Below, in pieces: positions 18,780-26,825 of a stretch of DNA of 64,000 nt (the first letter of the stretch is position 1; every line of letters starts with the position of its first letter). Under the pieces are notes generated by a model. The model did not search any database and was not told the DNA's origin. It saw nothing but the letters and a program-made list of their open reading frames with translations. This DNA comes from Methylocella silvestris BL2 (lineage in GTDB: Bacteria; Pseudomonadota; Alphaproteobacteria; Rhizobiales; Beijerinckiaceae), in contig NC_011666.1 of assembly GCF_000021745.1 (NCBI RefSeq), positions 62,001 through 126,000 of the forward strand, written 5' to 3'. The translations under genes were made by a program, and so were the position numbers.

Positions 18780-19184
18780 TTAGCTGCCTGATCCACTTGG
18801 TGGATTGCGACCATCATTGAGTCTCCGAGAAGAAAGTTCATTGTAGAACAATCGAAGCAGCTTTGGATCCTCGGGCCAAGGCCCATCATAGGCGAAGCCT
18901 TCAAGCATTGCGATGGCGCCATCCCTGACGAAAAGGATAAAATCTGCGCCATTTACGAGTCCCTCAACATCTGCCGAAACATTTGTGATTTCGAGGCCGA
19001 CAGAATCAGGAAGGCGTGGCGCATCGGGGGGAATAAAAAAGTTGGTAAAAAAGCCCACTCCTGCATTCTCTCTTTGAGTTACTTTTGCAGGCATATATTG
19101 CTCACGCAATATTTTGAAATTGGATTCATCTCCGCTTAGCATCTTTTTAAGAATGGCGGATTCAATTTGATTTAGTGTGTCCAT
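18780..19184 (-). CDS. AT-rich orphan gene, widespread uncharacterised family
   Basis: 134 aa cytoplasmic protein. The core NFKILREQYMPAKVTQRENAGVGFFTNFFIPPD, then EGLVNGADFILFVRDGAIAMLEGFAYDGPWPED, matches a common but unnamed family (GVGFFTxF ... GAxFxLFVRxGxxxxLEGxxYxxPWP) often seen in toxin-immunity or genomic-island neighbourhoods. The role here is unknown. Its DNA is visibly richer in A and T than the surroundings (for example 19030-19120), a sign of transfer. It lies between the two rluC repeats. ATG 19184. Confidence 0.7.
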   Translation of the reverse strand: MDTLNQIESAILKKMLSGDESNFKILREQYMPAKVTQRENAGVGFFTNFFIPPDAPRLPDSVGLEITNVSADVEGLVNGADFILFVRDGAIAMLEGFAYDGPWPEDPKLLRLFYNELSSRRLNDGRNPPSGSGS

Positions 19185-19217
19185 GGGATAAACACCGATC
19201 CGATTCGACGCTTACCG

Positions 19218-19610
19218 TCAAGAACGCGACCTCTGACAATCACGGAATAAGGTCCGACTTGCGTAGTGACCTCGTATCGCCGGCGTTGAAGAGAGCGGTG
19301 GCGCGCCGCAGTTTTGCCAGAAATGCGCGATGGATGGGTCGCTGATAGGCCGTGGCGAGCAGCGCCGCCGCGCGCGCTTCGTCAAGGACGAGGGAGCCGC
19401 CCGCCAGCGTGTTTTTCCATACCCGCGAGAATGACGCGAGGCCCGAGGACGATTCCCTCGTCCCGGATCTCCATCCGACACGCGATCCGGTCCGCCCGCG
19501 TCCGTTCCTCGAATGCGCGCGAAATTTCCTCCGCCAGCTCTGCCAAATGCTCCCCCTCGCGAGATCGGGATTCGGGTCAGCAGCTTAAGCGCAAACGGCC
19601 GCATGGCCAA
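19218..19610 (-). pseudogene. degraded reading frames, origin unknown
   Basis: Between the orphan gene and rluC the minus strand holds pieces of protein-like sequence in two frames. One frame gives LAELAEEISRAFEERTRAD and RMEIRDEGIVLGPR, then runs to a stop. The next frame gives SRVWKNTLAGGSLVLDEA, then AALLATAYQRPIHRAFLAKLRRA. They look like one ~100 aa helical protein split by a frameshift near 19430. I do not recognise the family. The longest single open frame here is probably not translated as such. Confidence 0.4.
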
Positions 19611-19681
19611 AACAGACCATGAACAAATCAGAGAGGAGAGCGGGTAAGTTTGGCGGAGGCGGGCTGCGCCAAGTCCAAAAA

Positions 19682-19948
19682 CTATTCCGGCGCGCCCTCG
19701 ATCGGGTCGTACTGCTTGACGTCGAAGCCGAACGTCTCGAAGGAATTCGCCATATGCGGCGGCAGCGGCGCGGTGACGTCCAAAACGCCGCCGCGCGGAT
19801 GCGGCAGCACCAGGCGGCGCGCCAGCAGATGCAGCTTGCGCTCGATGGTCTCGGGAATGGCGCGCAGCGGATCGTTCCGGCGTGGATCGGTTTTGGGCCG
19901 CAGCCCATATTTGGGATCGCCGATGATCGGATGGCCGATCGCCTCGGC
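19682..19948. repeat. direct repeat, copy within intact rluC
   Basis: Second copy of the repeat at 18461-18728, in the same orientation, lying inside the 3' end of the functional rluC. Homology starts exactly at the stop codon of rluC and ends around codon 85 from the end. The ~950 bases between the copies are foreign-looking. Confidence 0.9.
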
Positions 19949-20731
19949 ATGGGCGCGCAGCTGATGCGTCCGGCCGGTGATCGGCTTCATCGACAGCCAG
20001 GCGGCGCGAGGCGAAAAAGTATCGACGGTGGCGTAATAGGTCACCGAATGCTGCGCGTCCTCATCGCCATGTTTGGCGACGCGCATCTTTTCCATGGAAG
20101 CGCGCTCTTCGTCGCTGCGCCGCGGCCCTCGCGCATCCATGCCCTCGCCCTTGGCGAGAAAAAGCGAGATTTTGCCCTGCGCCGGTTTCGGCACGCCCTC
20201 GACCAGAGCCCAATAGATTTTCTGCGCCTGCCGCGAGCGGAAAATTTCGCCAAGGTCGGCGGCCATTTTGCGCGTCTTGGCGATCAGCAGCACGCCGGAG
20301 GTGTCGCGATCGAGCCGATGCACCAGAACCGGCCGGTCGCCGCGCTCGTTGGGCAGGGAGGCGAGCATGCCGTCGATGTGGCGGCGCATGCCGGAGCCGC
20401 CCTGCACGGCGAGGCCATAGGGCTTGTTGAGGACCATGAGATCCTTGTCCTCGAACAGGATCATCTGGCGCAGATCGCGCTGATCTTCTTCGGAAATCCT
20501 GAACACTGGGGCTTCCGGCGCGGCTTCGAGGTTGAGCGGCGGCACCCTGACGTTCTGGCCCTGCGCCAGCCGCGTCGCAGTTTTCACGCGCGCGCCGTCG
20601 ACGCGCACCTGTCCCGTGCGGACGATCTTGTTTAGATGCGAGAGCGACAGCGCGGGAATGCGGCGCTTGAACCAGCGGTCGAGGCGCAGCCCATCCTCAT
20701 CTTCGGCGACTTCATATGTCTGGACGCTCAA
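19682..20731 (-). CDS. rluC: RluA-family 23S rRNA pseudouridine synthase
   Basis: 349 aa. Isomerises uridine to pseudouridine in 23S rRNA (RluC acts at three sites in E. coli). The S4-like RNA-binding domain spans residues ~15-75 (RLDRWFKRRIPALSLSHLNKIVR). The catalytic block HRLDRDTSGVLLIAKT carries the Asp near residue 143. The C-terminal GRTHQLRAHAEAIGHPIIGDPKYG is typical. ATG 20731 is normal. The 3' end is duplicated at 18461, so this copy is the intact one. The HAD-phosphatase and ATP12 genes that often follow in rhizobia are not present downstream. Confidence 0.92.
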   Translation of the reverse strand: MSVQTYEVAEDEDGLRLDRWFKRRIPALSLSHLNKIVRTGQVRVDGARVKTATRLAQGQNVRVPPLNLEAAPEAPVFRISEEDQRDLRQMILFEDKDLMVLNKPYGLAVQGGSGMRRHIDGMLASLPNERGDRPVLVHRLDRDTSGVLLIAKTRKMAADLGEIFRSRQAQKIYWALVEGVPKPAQGKISLFLAKGEGMDARGPRRSDEERASMEKMRVAKHGDEDAQHSVTYYATVDTFSPRAAWLSMKPITGRTHQLRAHAEAIGHPIIGDPKYGLRPKTDPRRNDPLRAIPETIERKLHLLARRLVLPHPRGGVLDVTAPLPPHMANSFETFGFDVKQYDPIEGAPE

Positions 20732-20786
20732 ATTTTATGCCTGTTGCCTCAAATGCGCGGCGCATTTTCGTGGAAACGATCATGCG

Positions 20787-21707
20787 CTAGGGAACTGTCC
20801 GCACAATGTCCCCTTCGCGCAAAAACGCGCCGGCGCGCGCGACGACGACGTCGCCCGGCGCAAGCCCCTCGCGAATCTCGGCCTCCGCGCCGCCGAACAG
20901 CCCGACCTTGACCCGCCGCGTCTCGACGCGATTGTCGCGCACGACCTGCACGATAGCGCCTTCCGGCCCGTAAAGAATAGAAGAAAGCGGCGCCGCCGGG
21001 CCGCAGCTCTGGCCGGCGTCGATCGCAGCCGTCGCGAAGGCGCCGAGCCTCAGGCCGGCGCTGGAGCTGAGCTGGATGCGCGCGCGGCCCTGCTGCGTAA
21101 GCGGATCGACCTCGGGCAGGATGAGCCGCACGGTGCCGGCGAATTCGCTCTCGTCGAGAGCCTCGATTTGCGCGATCTGCCCGGGTTTGATCCGGGCCAG
21201 CGCCGGCAGCGGCAGATCGACCAAAAGTTCGAGCTGTCCGTCGCGAATGATGCGGAACATCGGCTCGCCGCGTGCGGACGCCGGCATGCCGACCGGCAGC
21301 CGTCCGTAGACGACGAGGCCGCTTGCGCTCGCGGTCATCGTCGCCTTCGTCGGCAGTCCCGGCAGCCAGTCGGGCCGGGCGAGCTGCGCCAGCGGCTGGC
21401 CGGCGGTCACGCTCGCGCCATCCTCGACCAGCACCTGCACGATTTGCAGCCCCTCGACGTCGGGCCGCACTAGGCTCTCGTCCCGCGCGACGATCCTGCC
21501 GTTCAGCCGCATCGAATCGACAAAGCATTGGGTCTTCGTCTTGACGACGCTGACCGTCATGGCGCGGTCGGCCGGCTCGGCGCGCAGCGGACCGGCAAGA
21601 GCGACCGCCGCCAGCAGCGCGATGGCGCCGCGGCTCTCCCGACGCTTCTTGATCGCGGCGAAATTTTCGCCCAACGTTGGCGCACGCAGCCTCGCCGATC
21701 GCGTCAA
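20787..21707 (-). CDS. periplasmic adaptor (HlyD/RND membrane-fusion type), no pump adjacent
   Basis: 306 aa. An N-terminal signal or anchor (AIALLAAVALAGPLRA) precedes the adaptor fold: VRPDVEGLQIVQVLVEDGASVTAGQPLAQL (lipoyl half), a short linker instead of a long hairpin, VYGRLPVG...MFRIIRDGQLELLVDLP (second half and beta-barrel), and VKVGLFGGAEAEIREGLAPGDVVVA (membrane-proximal). Such proteins bridge an inner-membrane pump and an outer-membrane channel. No RND or MacB pump is adjacent. I chose TTG 21707, which overlaps the DUF305 stop (TTGA) and follows GGGAAGG, implying translational coupling. Confidence 0.8.
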   Translation of the reverse strand: MTRSARLRAPTLGENFAAIKKRRESRGAIALLAAVALAGPLRAEPADRAMTVSVVKTKTQCFVDSMRLNGRIVARDESLVRPDVEGLQIVQVLVEDGASVTAGQPLAQLARPDWLPGLPTKATMTASASGLVVYGRLPVGMPASARGEPMFRIIRDGQLELLVDLPLPALARIKPGQIAQIEALDESEFAGTVRLILPEVDPLTQQGRARIQLSSSAGLRLGAFATAAIDAGQSCGPAAPLSSILYGPEGAIVQVVRDNRVETRRVKVGLFGGAEAEIREGLAPGDVVVARAGAFLREGDIVRTVP

Positions 21708-22123
21708 TGGACCTTCCCTTTGGTCTGATGGGCCGCAAGCCATTGTTTCATGGCGGCGATCTCAGCCTCCTGCGACTGCACGACATCGCCGGCGAGCTTG
21801 CGCACGAACGGATCCTTGGCGTGATCCAGCGCGACCTTCGCCATATCCACGGCGCCTTGATGGTGCGGCAGCATCATGATGACGAAATCGACGTCCGCGT
21901 CTCCGGTCATCGGAGCGCTCATCGTTTTATCCATGTTGCTCATGGCCCTCATATAGCCGGCGTCGGCCGAGTCCTTGCCGGCGCCCGTCGCCGGGGCGTC
22001 CATTTTCATGCCGCCGTGGTCGTGCGTCGTGACCCCGCCTGCCTCTTCGGCGGCGAGGACGCCGGCCGGCGCGCCGCCAAGCAGGAGGGCGAGACAAAGA
22101 AGCGGCAAAGCGCGAGGCGGCAT
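21704..22123 (-). CDS. DUF305 exported protein
   Basis: 139 aa with a Sec signal peptide (LPLLCLALLLGGAPAGVLA). The mature protein has His/Met-rich THDHGGMKMD, and then DUF305 proper: YMRAMSNMDKTM, DVDFVIMMLPHHQGAVDMA and VVQSQEAEIAAMKQWL. DUF305 is a ferritin-like four-helix fold found in CopM-type copper-binding proteins. The conserved MMLPHHQGA and the Met/His-rich N-terminus fit metal, probably copper, handling in the periplasm. ATG 22123 follows CGGAG. The adaptor gene is coupled directly downstream. Confidence 0.88.
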   Translation of the reverse strand: MPPRALPLLCLALLLGGAPAGVLAAEEAGGVTTHDHGGMKMDAPATGAGKDSADAGYMRAMSNMDKTMSAPMTGDADVDFVIMMLPHHQGAVDMAKVALDHAKDPFVRKLAGDVVQSQEAEIAAMKQWLAAHQTKGKVH

Positions 22124-22229
22124 GTCATGAACTCCGGGTTTGGCTTGAAGCGCGCCGCAAGGGCCGTCGCGCGGCGGCGAAGGCTCGCGGCCTCGAAAAT
22201 GCAATGATATCAAGGGTTTGATGATGAAT

Positions 22230-22303
22230 TGGAGGCCTCGCCCGGAATCGAACCGGGATGCAAGGATTTGCAGTCCTCTGCGTAGCCACTCCGCCACGAG
22301 GCC
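22230..22303 (-). tRNA. tRNA-Cys (GCA)
   Basis: Cloverleaf on the minus strand. The acceptor stem GGCCTCG (22303-22297) pairs with CGAGGCC (22240-22234). The anticodon GCA lies in GGACTGCAAATCC, the T-arm is CCCGG-TTCGATT-CCGGG, discriminator U at 22233, and CCA is encoded (22232-22230). Confidence 0.97.
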
Positions 22304-22567
22304 TCCGTCGCGTCGAAAGCGCGCCACCGGCTATAGCAAAGGAAGCGGCTAGGAGGCAAGAAATGTTCGACCGCGGGCGCGAAGGCCGCGAGGGGAGCTG
22401 CGAGAGGGCGATTTCGATTCCCGTCGCGCCCGAATATTGGCGTCCATGCGTCCCGGCGCGAGGCCGCCCCGCCGTCTTGCGCCGGCAAGCTGGCGATTCG
22501 CTCTTTGCAACGGGCGGCAAGCTTGCTATATGCCGCCCGGTCGCCGTGGCGTCTTGCCGGCGCGTGA

Positions 22568-22643
22568 TCCCTGATAGCTCAGCTGGTAGAGCAATCGACT
22601 GTTAATCGATCGGTCGCAGGTTCGAGTCCTGCTCAGGGAGCCA
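22568..22643 (+). tRNA. tRNA-Asn (GTT)
   Basis: The acceptor stem TCCCTGA (22568-22574) pairs with TCAGGGA (22633-22639). D-arm AGCTCAGCTGGTAGAGC, anticodon GTT in CGACTGTTAATCG, T-arm GCAGG-TTCGAGT-CCTGC, discriminator G, encoded CCA (22641-22643). The 264 bases between the two tRNAs hold no supported gene. Confidence 0.97.
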
Positions 22644-22993
22644 TTTCGGTACGAAACTGCGAACGCATGCATCGCCGTTTCCACTCCAGAGCTTCGTCTG
22701 GACGCCACGCGCGTCTGGAGGCGCCTTGGCTTCGTTCCCTTGATCCGGTTCATCGGCTGCTGCCTCCACCCGCCGCAGCGGGGCGGTTGGGGGCGCGCCT
22801 CCAGGCCCGGTCCTGCCGCAGCCGCACAGGATCGGCTTATCGTAGCGGCCGACTATTGCGGCGAGGCTGCGAAGCAGGCCCAGCTTCGCTCCTCGGAACG
22901 GCGGCTGCGCTACGCCCATCGCGCGTTCGACCCTTTGCTGTCCACTTGGGAAGAACCGGCTCGACCGCGGCTGTGCCAATTTTGTAACAAGTT
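22644..22993. other. intergenic region after tRNA-Asn
   Basis: About 350 bases with no credible gene: the open frames are short, lack ribosome sites and do not resemble known proteins. The part next to the polysaccharide export gene contains the palindrome listed separately. Confidence 0.4.
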
Positions 22994-23012
22994 TTGACAT
23001 ACTGCCTGTCAA
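22994..23012. promoter_or_regulatory. palindrome TTGACA-N7-TGTCAA upstream of the export gene
   Basis: Perfect six-base arms (22994-22999 and 23007-23012) with a seven-base spacer, 82 bases before the start of the Wza-like gene. The left arm is also a consensus -35 hexamer, but I find no good -10 at 16-18 bases. It may be an operator covering the -35 region, or a chance dyad. Confidence 0.4.
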
Positions 23013-23093
23013 TAAGGCGGCAATCGTCCCGTTGCTCTAGTCCGATCCACGCCGTCAGGGTATCTGTCAGGAAAGGCGGAGAGGATAGAGTTC

Positions 23094-24326
23094 ATGCCCG
23101 GATTGCGATTGAGCGGCATCACCTTACTGGCGACAGCGCTGATCGGCGTCGGCGGGTGTTCCTTCTTCCCCCAGGACGGGCCGGCTTCGGTCGATGTGCT
23201 GTCGCAAAAGTCGGACATTGTTCCCTACGGCCTCGTAAAGCTCACGCCTGAGACCGTGGATATTCTCGCCGCCTATGAGCCGAAGGGCCTCGCCGGCACC
23301 TTCACGGACCGTCGCCCGGCGTCCAACATCAAATTTGGCGTCGGCGATATCGTCTCGACGACGGTTTTCGAGGCGACCGCCGGCGGCCTATTCATTCCGC
23401 TCGACGCCGGCGCGCGCCCCGGCAATTTCGTCACCCTGCCGGATCAGGCGGTGGACGACCATGGCAATATTTCGTTCCCTTTCGCCGGCGTCATACGCGC
23501 CGCAGGCCGCAACAACGTCGAGATCCAGAATGAGATCGTCGAACGGATCAAAAATCGCGCGATCGAGCCTCAGGTCATTATAACGCTGGCGCAGCAGCGG
23601 ACTTCGCTGATCAGCGTCATCGGCGAAGTAAATACGCCGCTGCGCTTTGCCGTTCCGGCGACGGGCGCCGGCGATCGCATTCTCGACGCCATTACCCGCG
23701 CGGGAGGCATCAAGGGGCAGGGCTTCTCAACCTGGGTCATGCTCGAGCGCGGCGGTAAACGCGCCACCGTGCCGTTCGAAAATCTGGTCATGAATGCGTC
23801 CAACAACATCTATATCCAGCCGGGCGACCGTATTTACGTCTATCAGGAGCAACAGAAATTCATCGCCTTCGGCGCGACCGGCGCCCTCGACGCGATCGGT
23901 AGCCAGGGCGAGTTTAATTTTGACGCCTGGCGCATCAATCTGGCCGAGGCCGTGGCTAAGGCCGGCGGCCTGCAAGACGCCCGCGCCGATGCGAGCGCCG
24001 TGTTCTTGTATCGCAGGGAGCCGAGGGAAGTCGCAAAATTGCTCGGCGTCGATACGGGCCGCTTTGCCGGCGATCTGGTGCCGGTCATCTTCCAGGTCAA
24101 TCTGCGCGATCCGGGCGGCTATTTCATTGCGACGCGGACGCAAATGCGCAACGGCGACGTGATCTACGTCTCCAACGCCCAGTCGAATGATCTCAGCAAA
24201 TTCTTCAACTTCGTCAATACGGTTGCCTCAGCGTCGGCGGTCACGACCACGGCCATCGTCGGCGTGCCGACAGCTTCGGCGGCGATTCATGGCCACGCGC
24301 TGGCGGGCGCCGCAGTCGTTCAATAG
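23094..24326 (+). CDS. polysaccharide export outer-membrane lipoprotein (Wza/KpsD type)
   Basis: 410 aa. The lipobox IGVGGC puts the lipid-modified Cys near residue 22. The Poly_export domain (~75-165) has FGVGDIVSTTVFEA and VDDHGNISFPFAGVIRAAGR. SLBB-like beta-grasp domains follow (SVIGEVNTPLRFAVP, ILDAITRAGGI, IYIQPGDRIYVY, then NLAEAVAKAGGLQD and MRNGDVIYVSNAQ). Such proteins form the outer-membrane pore for capsule or exopolysaccharide. No Wzc-type kinase or Wzx/Wzy set is adjacent, so the rest of the export machine lies elsewhere. ATG 23094 follows GGCGGAGAGGAT. Confidence 0.9.
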   Translation: MPGLRLSGITLLATALIGVGGCSFFPQDGPASVDVLSQKSDIVPYGLVKLTPETVDILAAYEPKGLAGTFTDRRPASNIKFGVGDIVSTTVFEATAGGLFIPLDAGARPGNFVTLPDQAVDDHGNISFPFAGVIRAAGRNNVEIQNEIVERIKNRAIEPQVIITLAQQRTSLISVIGEVNTPLRFAVPATGAGDRILDAITRAGGIKGQGFSTWVMLERGGKRATVPFENLVMNASNNIYIQPGDRIYVYQEQQKFIAFGATGALDAIGSQGEFNFDAWRINLAEAVAKAGGLQDARADASAVFLYRREPREVAKLLGVDTGRFAGDLVPVIFQVNLRDPGGYFIATRTQMRNGDVIYVSNAQSNDLSKFFNFVNTVASASAVTTTAIVGVPTASAAIHGHALAGAAVVQ

Positions 24327-24676
24327 CGCCCTGCGGCTCGCGTCGCAGGCATGAGGCGAAGCGCCGCGCTTCCGGTCCACGGGAAGATTCGGCGCAACGC
24401 TTGCATTTGACCGCTCGATTGAAGATCTTGCCGTTGAGATCTTGCCCCCCCGCAGGGCTTGCGGCCTCATGGAGCGACTGGCAGAGCTGTTCTGCGATCA
24501 CGATGATTTTGAATTCTCATCCATCCAGGATCATGAAACGTGATCGATCCTTCGGGGTTAGAGCAGGAGGTCGGTTCGAAAGCCTTGCTGCTTTCCGGCG
24601 TCATGTTCTAGCCAAGGGGAGCTCGTCCTTTGCGCCTTGAGCTGTTTCAGCCCGCGTGTCACTTCGACGGGACTCG
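24327..24676. other. 350-base intergenic region
   Basis: No credible gene. A short imperfect dyad (GATCA...TGATC, about 24530-24545) and a mixed-composition stretch are visible. It may hold the promoter of the WcaI-like gene, but no clear -35/-10 pair stands out. Confidence 0.35.
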
Positions 24677-25972
24677 ATGCAGATATCTGCCGCCGACACG
24701 AACAAACGCCTGAAAATCTTGATCATCGGCGAGAATTACGCGCCTGAGATGACCGGTGTTGGCCGATTCACGGGCGAGATCGGCGCCTATCTTGCCGAGC
24801 ATGGCTATGACGTCACGGCGGTCGCCGCGCCGCCGCATTATCCGGGCTGGAGCGTCAAACCGCCCTTTCACGCGGGACGCTATGCGCGCGAGACCAGAGA
24901 CGGCGTCGCGGTGTTGCGCTGCCCGATCTTGCTTCGCGCGGATATGCGCGGCGTCTGGCGGTTGATCGCGCCGGTGAGCTTTGCGTTGACGGCGGCTCCT
25001 GTCGCGCTCTGGCAGATCGTGACGCGGCGACCGGATGTCGTGCTGTGCGTCGAGCCAACCCTCGCCGCCGCGCCGATCGGCCTCCTCGGCAAGATATTCG
25101 GGGCCCGCGTGCTGCTGCATGTGCAGGATCTCGAGGTCGACGCCGCCTTCGCCGTCGGCCATTTGCAGGGTGGGGCGCTGAAGAAGGCGATCTTCTCAAT
25201 TGAATCCTGGCTGCTGCGCCGGTTCGACAGCCTGGTCACGATTTCGGGCCAGATGCGCAAGCGCCTTATTGAAAAGGGCGTTGCCGCCGAACGTATCGGC
25301 ATCGTCCGCAATTGGGTTGATCTTGACCAGATTCGGCCGCTCGAAGGCAGCAACGGCTTTCGCGCAGAGCTTGGTCTGAGCGCCGCTTTCGTTGTTCTTT
25401 ACGCCGGCAACATCGGCGCTAAACAGGCTCTTGAGGTGGTTCTCGACGCGGCGCGCGCGCTTGGCGGCGCAAAAGCCATCCATTTTGTCATCGCCGGGGA
25501 CGGACCCGAGAAGGCGCGGCTGATGCGCGACTATGGCGGCCTCCCCGGCGTGCATTTTCTGCCGTTACAGCCCGAGGCTCGGCTGTGCGAATTGCTTAAT
25601 CTCGCCGATTTGCATGTCTTGCCGCAGGCCCGGGGCGCAGCCGATCTCGTCTTACCCTCAAAGCTTGGCGGCATGCTGGCAAGCGGCAAGCCCGTTCTTG
25701 CGACGGCCGACGCCGGCACCGAGCTGTTCGAGGTTCTGCAGGGCGCCGCCATATTGGTGCCGGCCGGAGACAGCGCAGCGATGGCCGCGGAGATCAGCAG
25801 GCTCGCGGCCGACGGCGCGCATCCGGCGCTGGGCGATGGCCGGCGTCTTGCGCAGATGTTCGCGCGCGAGACTTGCCTTGAGCAGTTTCGCGCCTGGATC
25901 GATCCTGCCGGCGTCAAATCCGCCCCTGCGGGCCAACACAAGCTGACCCATTTCCCCGAAGCTCAGCCCTGA
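24677..25972 (+). CDS. WcaI-like glycosyltransferase (GT4)
   Basis: 431 aa GT-B glycosyltransferase. The N-terminal acceptor domain starts ILIIGENYAPEMTGVGRFTGE, followed by AAPPHYPGW. The donor domain has VVLYAGNIGAKQALE, VIAGDGPEK and a C-terminal DLHVLPQARGAADLVLPSKLGGMLASGKPVLAT, with the Glu-containing motif typical of retaining GT4 enzymes. WcaI of colanic acid synthesis is a putative fucosyltransferase, which would fit the gmd-fcl pair here, but the donor is an inference. I chose ATG 24677 over GTG 24656. The stop overlaps the next start (TGATG). Confidence 0.85.
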   Translation: MQISAADTNKRLKILIIGENYAPEMTGVGRFTGEIGAYLAEHGYDVTAVAAPPHYPGWSVKPPFHAGRYARETRDGVAVLRCPILLRADMRGVWRLIAPVSFALTAAPVALWQIVTRRPDVVLCVEPTLAAAPIGLLGKIFGARVLLHVQDLEVDAAFAVGHLQGGALKKAIFSIESWLLRRFDSLVTISGQMRKRLIEKGVAAERIGIVRNWVDLDQIRPLEGSNGFRAELGLSAAFVVLYAGNIGAKQALEVVLDAARALGGAKAIHFVIAGDGPEKARLMRDYGGLPGVHFLPLQPEARLCELLNLADLHVLPQARGAADLVLPSKLGGMLASGKPVLATADAGTELFEVLQGAAILVPAGDSAAMAAEISRLAADGAHPALGDGRRLAQMFARETCLEQFRAWIDPAGVKSAPAGQHKLTHFPEAQP

Positions 25973-26724
25973 TGTGCGGTCGCTTCGCCATGACCTCGCC
26001 GCCTGAGGCGACGCGGCGTTTCTTCGGCTATCTGGAGCAGCCTAACTTTCCGCCGCGCTACAATATCGCGCCGACGCAGCCTGTGCCGATCGTGCGCGGG
26101 CGATTCGACGCCGACCATCGCCTCGAGCGCTGCTTTGATCTCGTACGGTGGGAGTTTTTGCCGCGCTTCGCCAAGGATCCGCGAAATTTTCCGTTGATCA
26201 TCAATGCGCGGGCGGAAACCTTGCTGGAAAAACCAAGTTTCGCCGCCGCATTCCGCCGCCGCCGCTGCCTGTTCATCGCCGACGCGTTTTACGAATGGCG
26301 CCGCGAAGCTGGCTCGCGAGGGCGGGGCGCGCGCCCTTATCTGTTCCGGCGCGCCGATGGAGCGCCCCTGGCTCTTGGCGGAATTTGGGAAAGCTGGTGC
26401 GGACCGAATGGCGAGGAGCTCGACACGGCCTGCATCATCACGACGGCGGCGAATGGATCGACCGCCGCCATTCACGACCGTCTGCCCGCAATCATCGCGC
26501 GCGAATCATTTGAGACCTGGCTTTGCCCGGACGAGGCGACGACTGAGGCCGCCCTGAGTCAGTTGCGGCCGCCCGAAAATGACGCGCTCGAATTCTTTGC
26601 AATCGGGCCGGAGGTCAACAAAGCCGCGAATGATTATAAGGAGCTGCAGGAGCCAGTCGCGGGAGCCGCGCCGCCGTCCGCTCCGGCGCAACAGGACGAT
26701 CCTCCGCAACAATTATTATTTTAG
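25972..26724 (+). CDS. SOS response-associated peptidase, YedK/HMCES family
   Basis: 250 aa SRAP-domain protein that crosslinks itself to abasic sites in single-stranded DNA and shields them from breakage. The catalytic Cys2 is exposed at MCGRF. The other active-site residues sit in NARAE (Asn, Glu), FYEW (Glu) and HDRLP (His). The C-terminal extension is proline/glutamine rich. The start overlaps the glycosyltransferase stop by one base, suggesting co-transcription despite unrelated roles. I see no LexA box in front. Confidence 0.93.
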   Translation: MCGRFAMTSPPEATRRFFGYLEQPNFPPRYNIAPTQPVPIVRGRFDADHRLERCFDLVRWEFLPRFAKDPRNFPLIINARAETLLEKPSFAAAFRRRRCLFIADAFYEWRREAGSRGRGARPYLFRRADGAPLALGGIWESWCGPNGEELDTACIITTAANGSTAAIHDRLPAIIARESFETWLCPDEATTEAALSQLRPPENDALEFFAIGPEVNKAANDYKELQEPVAGAAPPSAPAQQDDPPQQLLF

Positions 26725-26825
26725 AGCTTTGAGCGAAGGCTGTTGACTGTCTTGTCGAGAAAATAATTTAAAACAAAGACTTGAAGCGCTTTCCGGCCGA
26801 ATGATCCGGTCGACCCAGCTCTAGC

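Noticed and set aside
18461..19948. Insertion sequence or complete integrative element at the rluC scar
   Set aside because: No transposase, integrase or terminal inverted repeats are visible; only the long direct repeat and cargo remain.
19619..20635. 338-codon plus-strand frame opposite rluC
   Set aside because: Antisense to the intact pseudouridine synthase; no domain.
22994..23022. TTGACA as a -35 of a standard promoter for the export gene
   Set aside because: No acceptable -10 hexamer lies 16-18 bases downstream, so I list it only as a palindrome.
24401..24640. 79-codon frame before the WcaI-like gene
   Set aside because: No ribosome site, no family likeness, composition unlike coding DNA.
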